Part shown: positions 43,471 to 53,375 of the stretch, piece by piece
How the letters are laid out: every line of letters starts with the position of its first letter
Numbering within the stretch: position 1 is the stretch's first letter
Assembly (NCBI RefSeq): GCF_030056735.1
Contig: NZ_JASHKN010000012.1
Span: forward strand, 149,816 to 213,815
Direction of reading: 5' to 3'
From: Rhodococcus sp. IEGM 1409
GTDB lineage: Bacteria; Actinomycetota; Actinomycetes; Mycobacteriales; Mycobacteriaceae
Length of the DNA stretch: 64,000 bases
Notes under the pieces: generated by a model
Databases searched by the model: none
What the model was told of the DNA's origin: nothing
Seen by the model: the letters and a program-made list of their open reading frames with translations, nothing else
Translations under genes and position numbers: made by a program

Positions 43471-44687
43471 GTCGCCTTGCGCTTGTTCAACTTGTCCTGT
43501 TCGCTCTGATCGCCGCTGTGGTCATCCCTTTCGGGATCGTGTACGTGGTGGGCCCTCAGGGTTTTGGTGGTCAGATCCGATTGCATGCCAACATGTCCGA
43601 CGCCTTCGGATTGACCAAGGGCACGGTCGTCACGTATCGCGGAGTGCAGGTCGGCAAAGTCGGTGACGTTGTCCTCGATTCGAGCACCCGATCCGCTCGT
43701 GTGGAAATCTCACTCAACGACAACACCGAGATACCCACCGACAGCGTCGCCAAGGTGACGATGGGAACCGCCGCCGGAGTCCAGAACGTCGACATCTATC
43801 CCAACACCGATCACGGCCCGTATCTTCGGGACGGCGACGAGATCGCTATGCCCGCGGATCAGCAGCCAGTTCAGATGAGCCAGTTGATGCTTCAGGCGTC
43901 CGGCGTCCTGGAAGGGATTGATCCGCAAGCGATCAGCGACATCGGAACCGAACTGGGGAATTCGTTCAACGGGCTCGGCCCGAGCTTGGCGACGATGATC
44001 GACAACGGCGGGACCATGTCGGCGCAGTTGAACGACCAGTCGGCCGAACTCGCCGCGCTGCTGTCGCGGACCTCCACGCTGGTGGACTCCATGGCGACAC
44101 AATCGGATTCGTTCGTCCGAGGAATGGCGGCAGCGAAGAACTTCACCGAACAACTCGAATCCAACGCCCCGGTACTGATTTATCTCACCGACCATTCACC
44201 GGCCGCGCTCAACAGCGCTCAGCAGTTGTTCGACAAATACCACAACACTTTCGGAGCGGTGCTGGCCAATCTCGTGACCGTCGCTCCGATCATCTCCGAC
44301 CGCACGGACGCCCTGGAAACCGGACTCGTCACGATCCCCGAAGGTCTCGCCAAACTGGCATCCATCGTCAAAGGCGATCGAGCTGATTTCGCCTTGGTGG
44401 CCACGCAGGGGCCGGTGTGCAACTACGACACCCCCAGACGAGAGGTAGGCGATCTCTCCCCCACCAGTCCGAGTCTGGCGATGTACTGCCCACCCGCCGA
44501 CGATCTGGTACAACGCGGAGCACAGAATGCTCCGCGGCCGAACGACCTCGGATTGCAGAACTCGACTGTCCCCGGCACTCCGATCGGTCCGCCGGTCGTC
44601 GCGGATCCGATTCTGATTCCGACCGGAGTCGACGCCTTGAACTACTGGAGATTGATGTTGGAAGGACTGGGAAATGGCACACGGTGA
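43467..44687 (+). CDS. Mce family protein, position F
   Basis: This 406-residue protein starts at TTG 43467. The anchor is LVQLVLFALIAAVVIPFGIVYVVG, then the MCE domain MSDAFGLTKGTVVTYRGVQVGKVGDVVLDSS...VTMGTAAGVQNVDIYPNTDHG. The helical segment has TMSAQLNDQSAELAALLSRTSTL, and a C-terminal Pro-rich tail follows. It overlaps the mas gene by 14 bp. It completes the A-F hexamer of the importer. Confidence 0.9.
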   Translation: MSRLALVQLVLFALIAAVVIPFGIVYVVGPQGFGGQIRLHANMSDAFGLTKGTVVTYRGVQVGKVGDVVLDSSTRSARVEISLNDNTEIPTDSVAKVTMGTAAGVQNVDIYPNTDHGPYLRDGDEIAMPADQQPVQMSQLMLQASGVLEGIDPQAISDIGTELGNSFNGLGPSLATMIDNGGTMSAQLNDQSAELAALLSRTSTLVDSMATQSDSFVRGMAAAKNFTEQLESNAPVLIYLTDHSPAALNSAQQLFDKYHNTFGAVLANLVTVAPIISDRTDALETGLVTIPEGLAKLASIVKGDRADFALVATQGPVCNYDTPRREVGDLSPTSPSLAMYCPPADDLVQRGAQNAPRPNDLGLQNSTVPGTPIGPPVVADPILIPTGVDALNYWRLMLEGLGNGTR

Positions 44688-45231
44688 GAGCGCACTCCTC
44701 GACGAAGCAGAAACCGAGGTGGCCGAACATCCGACTCCCCCGTCGTTCTTTCGTCAGCTGAAAGAGCCTCGCAACGCACTGATCTCGCTATTGGCGGTAG
44801 CACTGGTCGCAGCATTGGTGGTACTCGGATTTCAAATGTACTCGGTGAATCAGAACGACACGTTGCGGCAGGAAGCGCTGGACACCGCGCGGGAGTACTC
44901 GACCATCATGTCCTCCTTCGACTATCAGAACTTGGACGCCAACAAGGACACCATCGCCTCGATGTCGACCGACGAGTTTGCCGGCACCTACCGAACGATG
45001 GTGGATTCACTGCGCGAGGTTGTCGCTGGAGGTCAAGGTCAGGCGAGTGCGACGGCAACAGACGTCGGCATCGAGTCACTGGAAGATTCGTCGGCAAAGG
45101 TGCTTGTCTTCGTCGACCAGCAGGCCAAGAACATTGCTGCGCCAGAAGGCAATACACAGAAGTACCGGATGGTCGTGTCCCTGGTTCGTTCGGACGACCG
45201 CTGGCTCGTGAGCAACGTCGAGACCAAATAA
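44674..45231 (+). CDS. Mce-associated membrane protein (Mas)
   Basis: This 185-residue protein has a charged cytosolic N-terminus (ESALLDEAETEVAEHPTPP), one transmembrane helix (ALISLLAVALVAALVVLGFQMY near residue 35), and a periplasmic domain ending VSLVRSDDRWLVSNVETK, typical of Mce-associated proteins. ATG 44674 lies inside the end of the F gene. Mas proteins are thought to support assembly or function of the Mce complex. Confidence 0.88.
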   Translation: MAHGESALLDEAETEVAEHPTPPSFFRQLKEPRNALISLLAVALVAALVVLGFQMYSVNQNDTLRQEALDTAREYSTIMSSFDYQNLDANKDTIASMSTDEFAGTYRTMVDSLREVVAGGQGQASATATDVGIESLEDSSAKVLVFVDQQAKNIAAPEGNTQKYRMVVSLVRSDDRWLVSNVETK

Positions 45232-45255
45232 CTCACCGCGCACGGAGGAGGATCG

Positions 45256-46161
45256 ATGCCCACTCACTACCTAAATTCGGGAAACTCCGAGTCGTCTCTT
45301 CGAACCGATCAGACACGCATAACCATCACTACCGAGCGTAAGCGGTGGGCCCGCAAACCCGCACACATCACCGACGCACTCGATTTCTGGTCATTCGCAG
45401 GGGCCGCCGCCAACGTCATCCTGCAACTCGGTTGGCCCGAGGTGGCATACGGCGTCATGGAGAGCAAGGTCGAATCGGGTGCTCTGACCGCGCATCCGTG
45501 GAAACGCGCACGGACAACAACGCAGTACCTCACCGTCGCGATCCTGGGCAACGAGGAAGAGCGAAAGGCCTACCGCGAGGCCGTGAACTCGGTGCACCGG
45601 CACGTGAAGTCCGATGCGAACAGCCCTGTCAAGTACAACGCCTTCAATCGCGAACTCCAATTATGGGTTGCCGCTTGCCTGTTCATCGGTTTCGAAGACA
45701 GCCATCAGTTGTTGCACGGCAAGATGTCCGAAGAACAGGCGGAATCGTTCTATCAGTCCGCATCAACTTTGGGAACGACACTGCAGGTCACCGAAGAGAT
45801 GTGGCCGGCCACCCGCGCAGATTTCGAGCGCTACTGGAACCTCGGTTGCGAACGCGTCGTCATCGACGAACGCACCAAGCAATATCTGATCGACCTGGTC
45901 AATCTACAGATGATCGCCTGGCCGATACGCCTGGTGTTCCGAAACTTGCTGCGGTTCCTGACGGTCGGATTCCTTCCACCGATCTACCGCGACGAACTCG
46001 ACCTCGAGTGGACCGAAGATGATCGCCGTCGATTCGAAAACCTCTTCATCTTCGTGTCGATTGTCAACAGGTTCATCCCACGCTCCATCCGTCAGGCCGG
46101 CAACACCATTCAGATGCGCGACATCCGGCGGCGGATCAAGGCGAGCAAGAATCTCGTCTGA
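45256..46161 (+). CDS. Oxygenase MpaB family protein (DUF2236) in the Mce operon
   Basis: This 301-residue protein has WSFAGAAANVILQLGWPEVAYGVMESKV near residue 37, an alpha-helical core with REAVNSVHRHVK near 115, and AFNRELQLWVAACLFIGFEDSHQL near 130, the DUF2236/MpaB pattern with conserved His and Trp residues. The family includes latex-clearing-type and MpaB-type putative oxygenases. It starts 24 bp after mas with GGAGGA ahead, so it is co-transcribed. It may oxidise the imported substrate; this is not shown. Confidence 0.83.
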   Translation: MPTHYLNSGNSESSLRTDQTRITITTERKRWARKPAHITDALDFWSFAGAAANVILQLGWPEVAYGVMESKVESGALTAHPWKRARTTTQYLTVAILGNEEERKAYREAVNSVHRHVKSDANSPVKYNAFNRELQLWVAACLFIGFEDSHQLLHGKMSEEQAESFYQSASTLGTTLQVTEEMWPATRADFERYWNLGCERVVIDERTKQYLIDLVNLQMIAWPIRLVFRNLLRFLTVGFLPPIYRDELDLEWTEDDRRRFENLFIFVSIVNRFIPRSIRQAGNTIQMRDIRRRIKASKNLV

Positions 46162-46982
<821 letters not shown>

Positions 46983-47004
46983 CCCAAGCTCAATTAGTGC
47001 GTCG

Positions 47005-47044
47005 CTGCCCGGTGCTCGTCGAAATTTCGACGGCTGCCGGGCAG
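47005..47044. terminator. Terminator after rpf
   Basis: CTGCCCGG/CCGGGCAG form the outer stem and CGTCGAAATTTCGACG an inner perfect palindrome. It follows the rpf stop by 22 bp. Confidence 0.7.
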
Positions 47045-47060
47045 TGTTGTACACCGCTAC

Positions 47061-47282
47061 CTACTTCCCGCCACCACTACTGTTGAAAGACGTTACGGCG
47101 GTACGTGATCCGTCGGGATGACGCGGAGCGAGCGAGGTGTACCGGCTCGCCTTACGATCGCGCATCAGCCCTCGGAGAGCCATCCACAGTTCTCGGAACA
47201 TCCTTCTGAACCGGTTGCGAGAAGTGACCGGCGCTGCCGTAGACGCGTACGGGATGGGCTCCTTGCGCACGTAGTGCTCCAT
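47061..47282 (-). CDS. Small basic hypothetical protein
   Basis: This 73-residue reading frame is MEHYVRKEPIPYASTAAP..., then RFRRMFRELWMALRGLMRDRKASRY, very basic and with an amphipathic helix. There is no ribosome site I can point to, and no recognised family. It lies alone between the rpf terminator and the NUDIX gene on the NUDIX strand. It may be a real small actinobacterial protein; confidence is limited. Confidence 0.4.
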   Translation of the reverse strand: MEHYVRKEPIPYASTAAPVTSRNRFRRMFRELWMALRGLMRDRKASRYTSLAPRHPDGSRTAVTSFNSSGGGK

Positions 47283-47343
47283 AAGCCCAGCGTAGCCGCC
47301 TTTCGACGCCGAAATGCTCGATTAAGGGAATGCCTCGCAGCCC

Positions 47344-47844
47344 TCACAGTGTCCGAACAAACAGATCCGGCGAACTCGGCGTCCCATCCTTGACCAGGCG
47401 TGCGAATCGGTCGGGTAAATCGCGCGGCCCGAACACTTCTCGACCGCTGTATGACAGAAGGCGGTCAACGCTCCACCACTCGAAGTGCTCGACCAACTCC
47501 TCGGCCAGCGCTTCTCGCCCCAACGATCCACAAGGATCGAATGCGCCCGGTACCGGCACGAGGAAATAGTCATTGATCGCGCCATCCCAACCGGGCACTA
47601 TCGTCGGATCACGGATCTCCTCATGCCACACATGTGTGGCGGCGCCGTAGTCGCGCAATCCGATCTCCTCGTCCAATTCGCGCGCGAGCGCCTCGGGCGA
47701 GGTTTCGTCTCCTCCCAAGCCGCCGCCTGGAGGACACCAGACCGTCAGCCCATGCACGGGCGCGATGAATCGGTAGAGCAGAAGACGGGACTGGTCGTCA
47801 ACGACCAACCCCCTGGCCGAGTGCCTCAGGCGCATGAGTGCCAC
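47344..47844 (-). CDS. NUDIX hydrolase
   Basis: This 166-residue protein has the NUDIX box GLGGDETSPEALARELDEEIGL near residue 42, preceded by RGLVVDDQSRLLLYRF and VWCPPGG. It hydrolyses a nucleoside diphosphate linked to another moiety; the substrate cannot be told. The reading frame ends FVRTL. It is a single-gene unit, on the same strand as the DUF1023 gene 14 bp upstream, so probably co-transcribed with it. Confidence 0.88.
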   Translation of the reverse strand: MALMRLRHSARGLVVDDQSRLLLYRFIAPVHGLTVWCPPGGGLGGDETSPEALARELDEEIGLRDYGAATHVWHEEIRDPTIVPGWDGAINDYFLVPVPGAFDPCGSLGREALAEELVEHFEWWSVDRLLSYSGREVFGPRDLPDRFARLVKDGTPSSPDLFVRTL

Positions 47845-47858
47845 TGTAAGGCAGCAGG

Positions 47859-49280
47859 TCAGGCAATGACAGCCAACTCCGGAAGTCCGGCAACCACAAC
47901 CGCGAGGTTGTAACCCGACATGCGCAGTACGCCGTTGTCCCCGGTCCTCGCGTACTCCGCATGCCCGAACGCCCGCTCGTGCTTCACTCCGTCCGGGGTG
48001 ATTCCTTCGGCCGTGGACAACCGATGGAACTCGGTGCGCGTCGGGTCGCCGCCGAAACGGCCGAACCCCGCGATACTGTCACCTTCCGCTTTCATGACGT
48101 AGACGTGACGGTCGGCGATACCGAGGTCCGACTCGACCTTGGCCCGCACTCCGGGAGAACCGTAGAACACCACATCGTCGACCGCCGCGCTTGCACCACG
48201 TTGCAACGCAAGAGAAGTCGCGAGCGATCCGTAAGAGTGGCCCAACGCGGTGATATGGACGCCTTCGTTGACCGATGCAGCGCGAAGACCGTGAAAGAAG
48301 CTGCCCAATGCGTCGGCGGCTATGCCTGCCTTGGACGATCGACTGACGTCGAAGCTGGCGCGACCGATGTCGAACTTGCCCGGCCCGATCACCTGTGGCG
48401 CGTCGTATCCGATCCAGGCGATCGTTGCCACGCTTTCCTTTCGGCCGGCCAGCTCGAGCTGACGCATCGCCTCTGCTCGCAATCGTGTTGCTTCACCGAC
48501 CATTCCGCGCATCGAGTCCTTGACGTTGGTGTTCAATCCGGGAATCGTCACGGAGATGTGATCAGCTATGTCCGGATCACCGATCGCAATTGCGGCAAAT
48601 CCTCGTTCACCTGAGCGCATATCCATGAGCAGCAACCGTCGACAAGGTTCGGCGTGAAACAACTCGTCGAGCGCGTCCAAATCTTCGAGTTTACGTTCGG
48701 CGTACCACTGGCCCGCCCCGGTGTTACTCAGCCTGCCGCTGAAGAACTCACGGCGAAGTTCCTGCGAGATTCGGACTGAATCATCTTGCAGCCGTGCTCG
48801 TTCTGATTGAATCCGATCGAGATTGGCGGGACTGCGGACCGCTCCGGGAATGCCGTCGAGGTTGGCAATCAGACTGGGTGCATGGCGCAACATCTGACGC
48901 TGCCGATCAGGGCTGAACGCTCGCCACTCCTCCCCCACGCGCACAGCCTTGTCACGGAGGTCGGTGCCGACCCGGGACCGAAGAGACAACGCATGATGAA
49001 GATCCGCGCTGACCAGCAGTGCCTCACCGATTAGTTCTCGAACGGCAACCTCGAGCAGTTGGGCGTGTACGTGCAGCGGGTGACCGTCGGCGATGGGTGC
49101 AACCGCAGAGACGGTTCCGTCCTGGCGAATATGCAAGTCGTCGGCGACGGCCTCTTTGCGCAGCGTATTCAGCCGTCGACGGATGTCGCGGACGCGATGA
49201 GCGACCAGAACGCCTTCCAGCCCAGCGGACAGCTGATCCAAAGCTTCGACGTCCCATACGTCGATATCTGTGAGATCCAC
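47859..49280 (-). CDS. Alpha/beta hydrolase with DUF1023
   Basis: This 473-residue protein starts at GTG 49280. The N-terminal 200 residues are helical (LDQLSAGLEGVLVAHRVRDIRRRLN...). The C-terminal half is a hydrolase with nucleophile elbow TALGHSYGSLATSLAL near residue 350, IAWIGYDAPQ before it, and the His in GVKHERAFGHAEYA. No signal peptide is seen. Such DUF1023 proteins are common in Rhodococcus and Mycobacterium as presumed esterases. It is preceded by the DUF2277 gene at 5 bp. Confidence 0.85.
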   Translation of the reverse strand: MDLTDIDVWDVEALDQLSAGLEGVLVAHRVRDIRRRLNTLRKEAVADDLHIRQDGTVSAVAPIADGHPLHVHAQLLEVAVRELIGEALLVSADLHHALSLRSRVGTDLRDKAVRVGEEWRAFSPDRQRQMLRHAPSLIANLDGIPGAVRSPANLDRIQSERARLQDDSVRISQELRREFFSGRLSNTGAGQWYAERKLEDLDALDELFHAEPCRRLLLMDMRSGERGFAAIAIGDPDIADHISVTIPGLNTNVKDSMRGMVGEATRLRAEAMRQLELAGRKESVATIAWIGYDAPQVIGPGKFDIGRASFDVSRSSKAGIAADALGSFFHGLRAASVNEGVHITALGHSYGSLATSLALQRGASAAVDDVVFYGSPGVRAKVESDLGIADRHVYVMKAEGDSIAGFGRFGGDPTRTEFHRLSTAEGITPDGVKHERAFGHAEYARTGDNGVLRMSGYNLAVVVAGLPELAVIA

Positions 49281-49285
49281 TCGAG

Positions 49286-49558
49286 TCAGGACGAGCGAGC
49301 TGCGATCCGAGCCTGTACTTCCGGACGACGCAACGGCGGAACTGTCTGAGGTGGCTGTCTCCGAGGCGGCAGGGCACTGAGCAGGCGATTCGTCGTTTCG
49401 GTCACCTCACGCACCGCCTGTTCGAAGGCGTCTCGGTTGGCGTCGGACACCTTGGCTATTCCGCTCACCTTACGTACGTATTGACGAGAGGCTGCCTCGA
49501 TTTCCTCCGGCGTAGCTGCGGGCTCGAGTCCACGAAGTTCAGTGATGTTTCGGCACAT
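49286..49558 (-). CDS. DUF2277 protein
   Basis: This 90-residue protein starts MCRNITELRGLEPAATPEE, the invariant DUF2277 opening with MCRNI, followed by ASRQYVRKVSGIAKVSDANRDAFEQAVREV. Longer forms from upstream starts lack this conserved N-terminus, so ATG 49558 is preferred. The family is small, soluble, helical and without known function. It leads the operon with the DUF1023 hydrolase and NUDIX genes. Confidence 0.85.
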   Translation of the reverse strand: MCRNITELRGLEPAATPEEIEAASRQYVRKVSGIAKVSDANRDAFEQAVREVTETTNRLLSALPPRRQPPQTVPPLRRPEVQARIAARSS

Positions 49559-49690
49559 AATTCGACGATAACCCTGCTCACCGACGCCGTCACGGTTCGA
49601 TACATCAATGTATCCAAACTGCCACGCAGATCCGGGCATCACGGTAGTTTCAGTGAAATTCCCCCAGTGACTGGAAGTAGCCACTAACTC

Positions 49691-50569
49691 ATGGACTCAG
49701 CACTCACCTCGATCGGTCTCCCCGCCGCACTCGCCATCATCATGTTCGGCCTCGGGCTTTCCCTGACAGTCGGGGATTTTGCCCGCGTGGCAAAAGCGCC
49801 GAAGGCCGTCTCGATCGCCCTGATCTGTCAATTGTTGTTGCTGCCGGCCGCAGCCTTCGGCTTGGTCACCTTGTTCGACCTCGACCCACTGCTCGCGGTC
49901 GGCATGATGCTCCTCGCTGCATCACCGGGCGGCACCACGGCAAACCTGTTCAGTCACCTGTTCCGCGGCGACGTCGCGCTCAATGTGACGCTGACTGCGG
50001 TCAATTCGGTGATCGCGGTGGTCACCCTTCCGTTGATCACCAACTTCGCTTTGGGGTACTTCGAACCCGAGGACGCGGACGGCACTCTCGGACTTCAGTT
50101 CACGAAGGTCCTCCAGGTCTTTGCCATCGTCCTGATTCCGGTCGTCCTCGGAATGTGGGTTCGGTTGCGCTCGAGCGCCTTTGCCGAGCGCATGGACAAG
50201 CCCGTCCGCATCGGATCCGCGATTGTTCTGGCGCTGGTGATCGTCGGAACGGTTGTATCCGAGCGCGATAACATCGCGGACTATCTCGTCGACATCGGCG
50301 TCGTCGCTGCACTGTTCTGCTTGCTGAGCCTCTCGATCGGCTACATCGTTCCCCGAATTTTCGGCATCGAGGACCGCCAGGCCATCGCCAGTTCCATGGA
50401 GATCGGCATCCACAACAGCACGTTGGCGATCACCATCGCCGTCAGCCTCCTCGACAACGTGCAATTGGCAGTACCCGCGGCGGTGTACGGCGTTCTGATG
50501 TTCCCGCTCGCTGCCGCCTTCGGTGCCGCCATCACTCGCAAGTCACGGGCAACAGTCGAAATAGCCTGA
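49691..50569 (+). CDS. BASS-family (bile acid:sodium symporter-like) transporter
   Basis: This 292-residue membrane protein has nine or ten helices, with MFGLGLSLTVGDFARVAKAPKAV near residue 20, LLAASPGGTTANLFSHLFRGDVALNVTLTAVNS near 75 (the conserved crossing region), and MEIGIHNSTLAITIAVSLLDN near 236. BASS proteins co-transport Na+ with organic anions including bile acids, pantoate and pyruvate. With steroid genes around it, sterol acids are a possible substrate, but this is inference. It is monocistronic. Confidence 0.87.
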   Translation: MDSALTSIGLPAALAIIMFGLGLSLTVGDFARVAKAPKAVSIALICQLLLLPAAAFGLVTLFDLDPLLAVGMMLLAASPGGTTANLFSHLFRGDVALNVTLTAVNSVIAVVTLPLITNFALGYFEPEDADGTLGLQFTKVLQVFAIVLIPVVLGMWVRLRSSAFAERMDKPVRIGSAIVLALVIVGTVVSERDNIADYLVDIGVVAALFCLLSLSIGYIVPRIFGIEDRQAIASSMEIGIHNSTLAITIAVSLLDNVQLAVPAAVYGVLMFPLAAAFGAAITRKSRATVEIA

Positions 50570-50844
50570 TATCAAACAGTTTCCGAATAGACGGAAGCCG
50601 TTGTCAGCGTCGCCGCGCCGTCACCGCAAGTTCGCTTGTGCCGTAACTGTTGTCGTCCAGGTTCACCGTCACCCCGGGCGGTCCTGTCGATCGACGCCCG
50701 GACCGACCTCGCCATTGCTTGCCGGCCGGAAACGGCACCGTTCTGCGCGTAAGCACCTACTACGGGTCCATCTACACCAACATGTACGTCGCCAAGGGTT
50801 GGGACGAACTCTATTCGACGCTCGACCAGTCGGACTTTTCCATG
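50570..50844. other. Intergenic region with no supported gene
   Basis: Short open frames occur on both strands but none has a family match or ribosome site. One forward frame reads VLRVSTYYGSIYTNMYVAKGWDEL and could be a remnant of a lost gene. Confidence 0.3.
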
Positions 50845-50878
50845 GAAATGCCGGCCGCTCCCGAGCGGTCGGCATTTC
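50845..50878. terminator. Terminator of the TetR gene before the P450
   Basis: A 16-bp inverted repeat starting GAAATGCCGGCCGCTC with one G-T type mismatch overlaps the stop of the leftward TetR gene. Confidence 0.75.
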
Positions 50879-51470
50879 ACGTTTCGAGGTCGATACCCAA
50901 AGCTCCGGAGAGGGTTCGCAGACAGATCACCCTCAACTCCTCGTGCGGTATGGAAGGTTGATCGAGCCAGTCGAGACAGACAGCCCGGACGAACGCGATC
51001 CATCCCCGCACCGCGACGGCAGCGATCTGTCTTTCTTCGCCCTCGAATTCCAGTGCGTCGAGGATTCGAACCTGTTGCTGTTCGAGTTCCCGTTCGACGA
51101 TCGCTCGGATACCGGCCTCTGCTGAGAGCGTCCCGACGTTGATGGCGCGCACTCCCCTGCTGTGTGACTTCACGTACGCGAAGTAGGCATCCAACCCGGC
51201 TGCCACCTGTTCGCGCACCGGCAGCGTCGCGTCCGGTGCGGTCACCTCGAGTAGGTGCTGCGATTCGCGCTCGACGATTGCCGCGAAAAAGTCTCGTTTG
51301 GTCGGGAAATAGTGGTACATCAACCCGCGCGAGACGCCCGCGACCTCGGCGACCTCTTCGATCCACACGTCCTCGTACGAGCGATCGGCAAAAAGTTGCG
51401 CGCCGATGTCGAGCAACTGCGTGCGCCGCTGCTCTCGGTCCAAGCGTTTTCGTGGTGCAACCATAGGCAA
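50877..51470 (-). CDS. TetR-family regulator, divergent from the CYP102-like P450
   Basis: This 197-residue protein has an HTH at residues 18-62 (LLDIGAQLFADRSYEDVWIEEVAEVAGVSRGLMYHYFPTKRDFF) and a C-terminal ligand domain (REQVAAGLDAYFAYVKSHSRGVRAINVG). The 89-bp gap to the P450 contains two near-identical 17-bp direct repeats, likely operators. The divergent arrangement suggests it represses the P450 and itself until an inducer, perhaps a P450 substrate, binds. Confidence 0.87.
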   Translation of the reverse strand: MPMVAPRKRLDREQRRTQLLDIGAQLFADRSYEDVWIEEVAEVAGVSRGLMYHYFPTKRDFFAAIVERESQHLLEVTAPDATLPVREQVAAGLDAYFAYVKSHSRGVRAINVGTLSAEAGIRAIVERELEQQQVRILDALEFEGEERQIAAVAVRGWIAFVRAVCLDWLDQPSIPHEELRVICLRTLSGALGIDLET

Positions 51471-51485
51471 GTCAGATTACTACTT

Positions 51486-51536
51486 GACACCGATTCAGTA
51501 AGGCGTACTTTGCGTACTAGACACCAATTCAGTAAG
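51486..51536. promoter_or_regulatory. Two direct repeats in the TetR/P450 divergent promoter
   Basis: GACACCGATTCAGTAAG (51486-51502) and GACACCAATTCAGTAAG (51520-51536) differ at one base and are 34 bp apart, close to three helical turns. The gap also repeats GCGTAC twice. They are probable operator copies. Confidence 0.62.
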
Positions 51537-51559
51537 CGATCTCAACCGGGGGGCACACC

Positions 51560-52960
51560 ATGAGCGTCGACACCACTCCAGAGGCGACGAGCGATGCTCG
51601 GATCCCGCATCCGGCGTGGCGCCTGCCAGTCCTAGGCGACGTCCTCGGGATCAATATCCGGACGCCACTGCAGAACTCCGTGAGCATCGGCCGCGAACTC
51701 GGCCCGATCTTCGAAAGAAACGTCCTGGGCAATCGCTTCGTCTTCGCCTCGGGCGCAGACATGGTGGCAGAACTGTCCGACGAGTCCCGGTTCGCCAAAC
51801 ACCTCGCACCCGGAGTCAAGGCGCTACGCGGAATCGGCGGCGACGGACTGTTCACTGCCTACAACCACGAGCCCAACTGGGGCAAGGCGCACAATCTCCT
51901 GGCACCGGCGTTCAGCCAGACTGCGATGCGCTCGTACCACCGCACGATGCTCGACGTGGCCGGCGAGTTGGTCGACCATTGGGACAGCCGTGGCAGCGAC
52001 TCCCCCATCGACGTCTCCGCAGACATGACGAAGCTGACGTTGGAGACCATCGGACGCACGGGATTCAGCTACTCGTTCGACTCCTTCGAACGTGAAGAAC
52101 AGCATCCGTTCGTCAAAGCAATGGTCGGAGCGCTCTCCCATTCACAACGCACGACGTTCCTGAAGTCGACTGCCCTGGGGAGAGTGCTCGCGCGTCGCGC
52201 CGATCAACGTGACGAGGTCCGCAAGGCGTACATGGCCGAGGTTGTGGACGAGGTGATCCGTGCCCGGCGCACAAGTACCGAGCCGGGACCCGAAGATCTC
52301 CTCGAACTGATGCTGCGGGCGGCTCGCGAAAACGATCCCAACCGTATCGACGAACTGAACATCCGCCATCAGGTCGTGACGTTCCTCGTCGCCGGGCACG
52401 AAACCACCTCCGGCGCTTTGTCGTTCGCACTGTATTACCTCTCGCAAAACCCTGACGTACTGGCCAAGGCACAAGCTGAGGTCGACAAGGTCTGGGAGGG
52501 CGAGGAGCCCGCATTCGAGAAGATCGCGAAACTTCGATACGTACGACGCGTCCTCGACGAATCACTGCGTCTGTGGCCGACAGCACCGGCATACGGCCGC
52601 GCGGCACTCGAAGACACCACGCTCGTCGGGAAGTATCCGATGAAGAAGGGCGATTGGATGCTCGTGCTCATCCCGTCACTTCATCGTGATCCGGTGTGGG
52701 GCAACGATCCCGATGCTTTCGATCCGGATCGTTTCCTGCCCGCCAACATCAAGGCCAGGCCGGCGCACGTGTACAAGCCGTTCGGAACTGGTGAACGTGC
52801 TTGCATCGGAAGACAATTCGCCATTCACGAAGCGGTTCTCGTGTTGGGCACCATCTTGCAGAAATACACGATCGAAGCCGATCCGGATTACGGACTGAAG
52901 GTGGCCGAACGGCTCACCCTCATGCCCGAAGGCTTCAACTTGACGGTCCGCCGACGCTGA
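51560..52960 (+). CDS. Stand-alone CYP102/BM3-like cytochrome P450
   Basis: This 466-residue P450 heme domain reads GDGLFTAYNHEPNWGKAHNL near residue 95, KLTLETIGRTGFSYSFDSF near 160, the I-helix FLVAGHETTSGALSFALYYL near 275, ESLRLWPTAPAYGR near 335, and the heme loop FGTGERACIGRQFAIHEA near 415. The pattern is much closer to the Bacillus P450-BM3 heme domain than to CYP125, but the reductase half is absent. ATG 51560 follows CCGGGGGG. It probably oxidises a fatty acid or other lipid, with electrons from separate partners not in the window. Confidence 0.88.
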   Translation: MSVDTTPEATSDARIPHPAWRLPVLGDVLGINIRTPLQNSVSIGRELGPIFERNVLGNRFVFASGADMVAELSDESRFAKHLAPGVKALRGIGGDGLFTAYNHEPNWGKAHNLLAPAFSQTAMRSYHRTMLDVAGELVDHWDSRGSDSPIDVSADMTKLTLETIGRTGFSYSFDSFEREEQHPFVKAMVGALSHSQRTTFLKSTALGRVLARRADQRDEVRKAYMAEVVDEVIRARRTSTEPGPEDLLELMLRAARENDPNRIDELNIRHQVVTFLVAGHETTSGALSFALYYLSQNPDVLAKAQAEVDKVWEGEEPAFEKIAKLRYVRRVLDESLRLWPTAPAYGRAALEDTTLVGKYPMKKGDWMLVLIPSLHRDPVWGNDPDAFDPDRFLPANIKARPAHVYKPFGTGERACIGRQFAIHEAVLVLGTILQKYTIEADPDYGLKVAERLTLMPEGFNLTVRRR

Positions 52961-53057
52961 CCTCGCAAAACTGCGTCGAGCAATTCGGTTGAACAGTCCC
53001 AAATGCGGTAATCCCAGAGCTGGCAGCAGCGAGCACCGGCGCACCCTGGGAGTTCAC

Positions 53058-53375
53058 ATGACAAAGAGGCCTGCAGTGGGAATCGTCTTACTCTCGGTGG
53101 CATTGGCCACGGGAGCTTGCTCGGCAAGCGTCGGGACACCGCAAGTGGACAAGTCCGAAGTCGCAAGCCAGATCTCCACTCAACTCGCGGAGAAGATCGG
53201 CGAGCCACCCGATGACGTGACGTGTCCGGAGAACCTCGACGCCGAAGTCGGCGCGACGATCACCTGCATCCTGACCGAAGAGGGCACCGAGTACGACGTC
53301 ACAGCTACCGTGACCAGCGTTGACGGTGAAAGCGCCAACTTCGATATCAAGGTCGCGGATGTGCCGAACAACTAA
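53058..53375 (+). CDS. DUF4333 lipoprotein
   Basis: This 105-residue protein has a signal (VGIVLLSVALATGACSAS) with lipobox TGAC. The mature domain reads VASQISTQLAEKIGEPPDDVTCPENLDAEVGATITCIL with a Cys pair, the DUF4333 pattern common in mycolata. It is exported and lipid-anchored in the envelope. The function is unknown. It lies 98 bp after the P450 and ends at the perfect palindrome. Confidence 0.85.
   Translation: MTKRPAVGIVLLSVALATGACSASVGTPQVDKSEVASQISTQLAEKIGEPPDDVTCPENLDAEVGATITCILTEEGTEYDVTATVTSVDGESANFDIKVADVPNN

Noticed and set aside
36339..45231. Naming the Mce operon mce4
   Set aside because: The region suggests cholesterol import, but YrbE sequence details differ from the mce4 type I remember and no KstR box is visible, so only the Mce family is stated.
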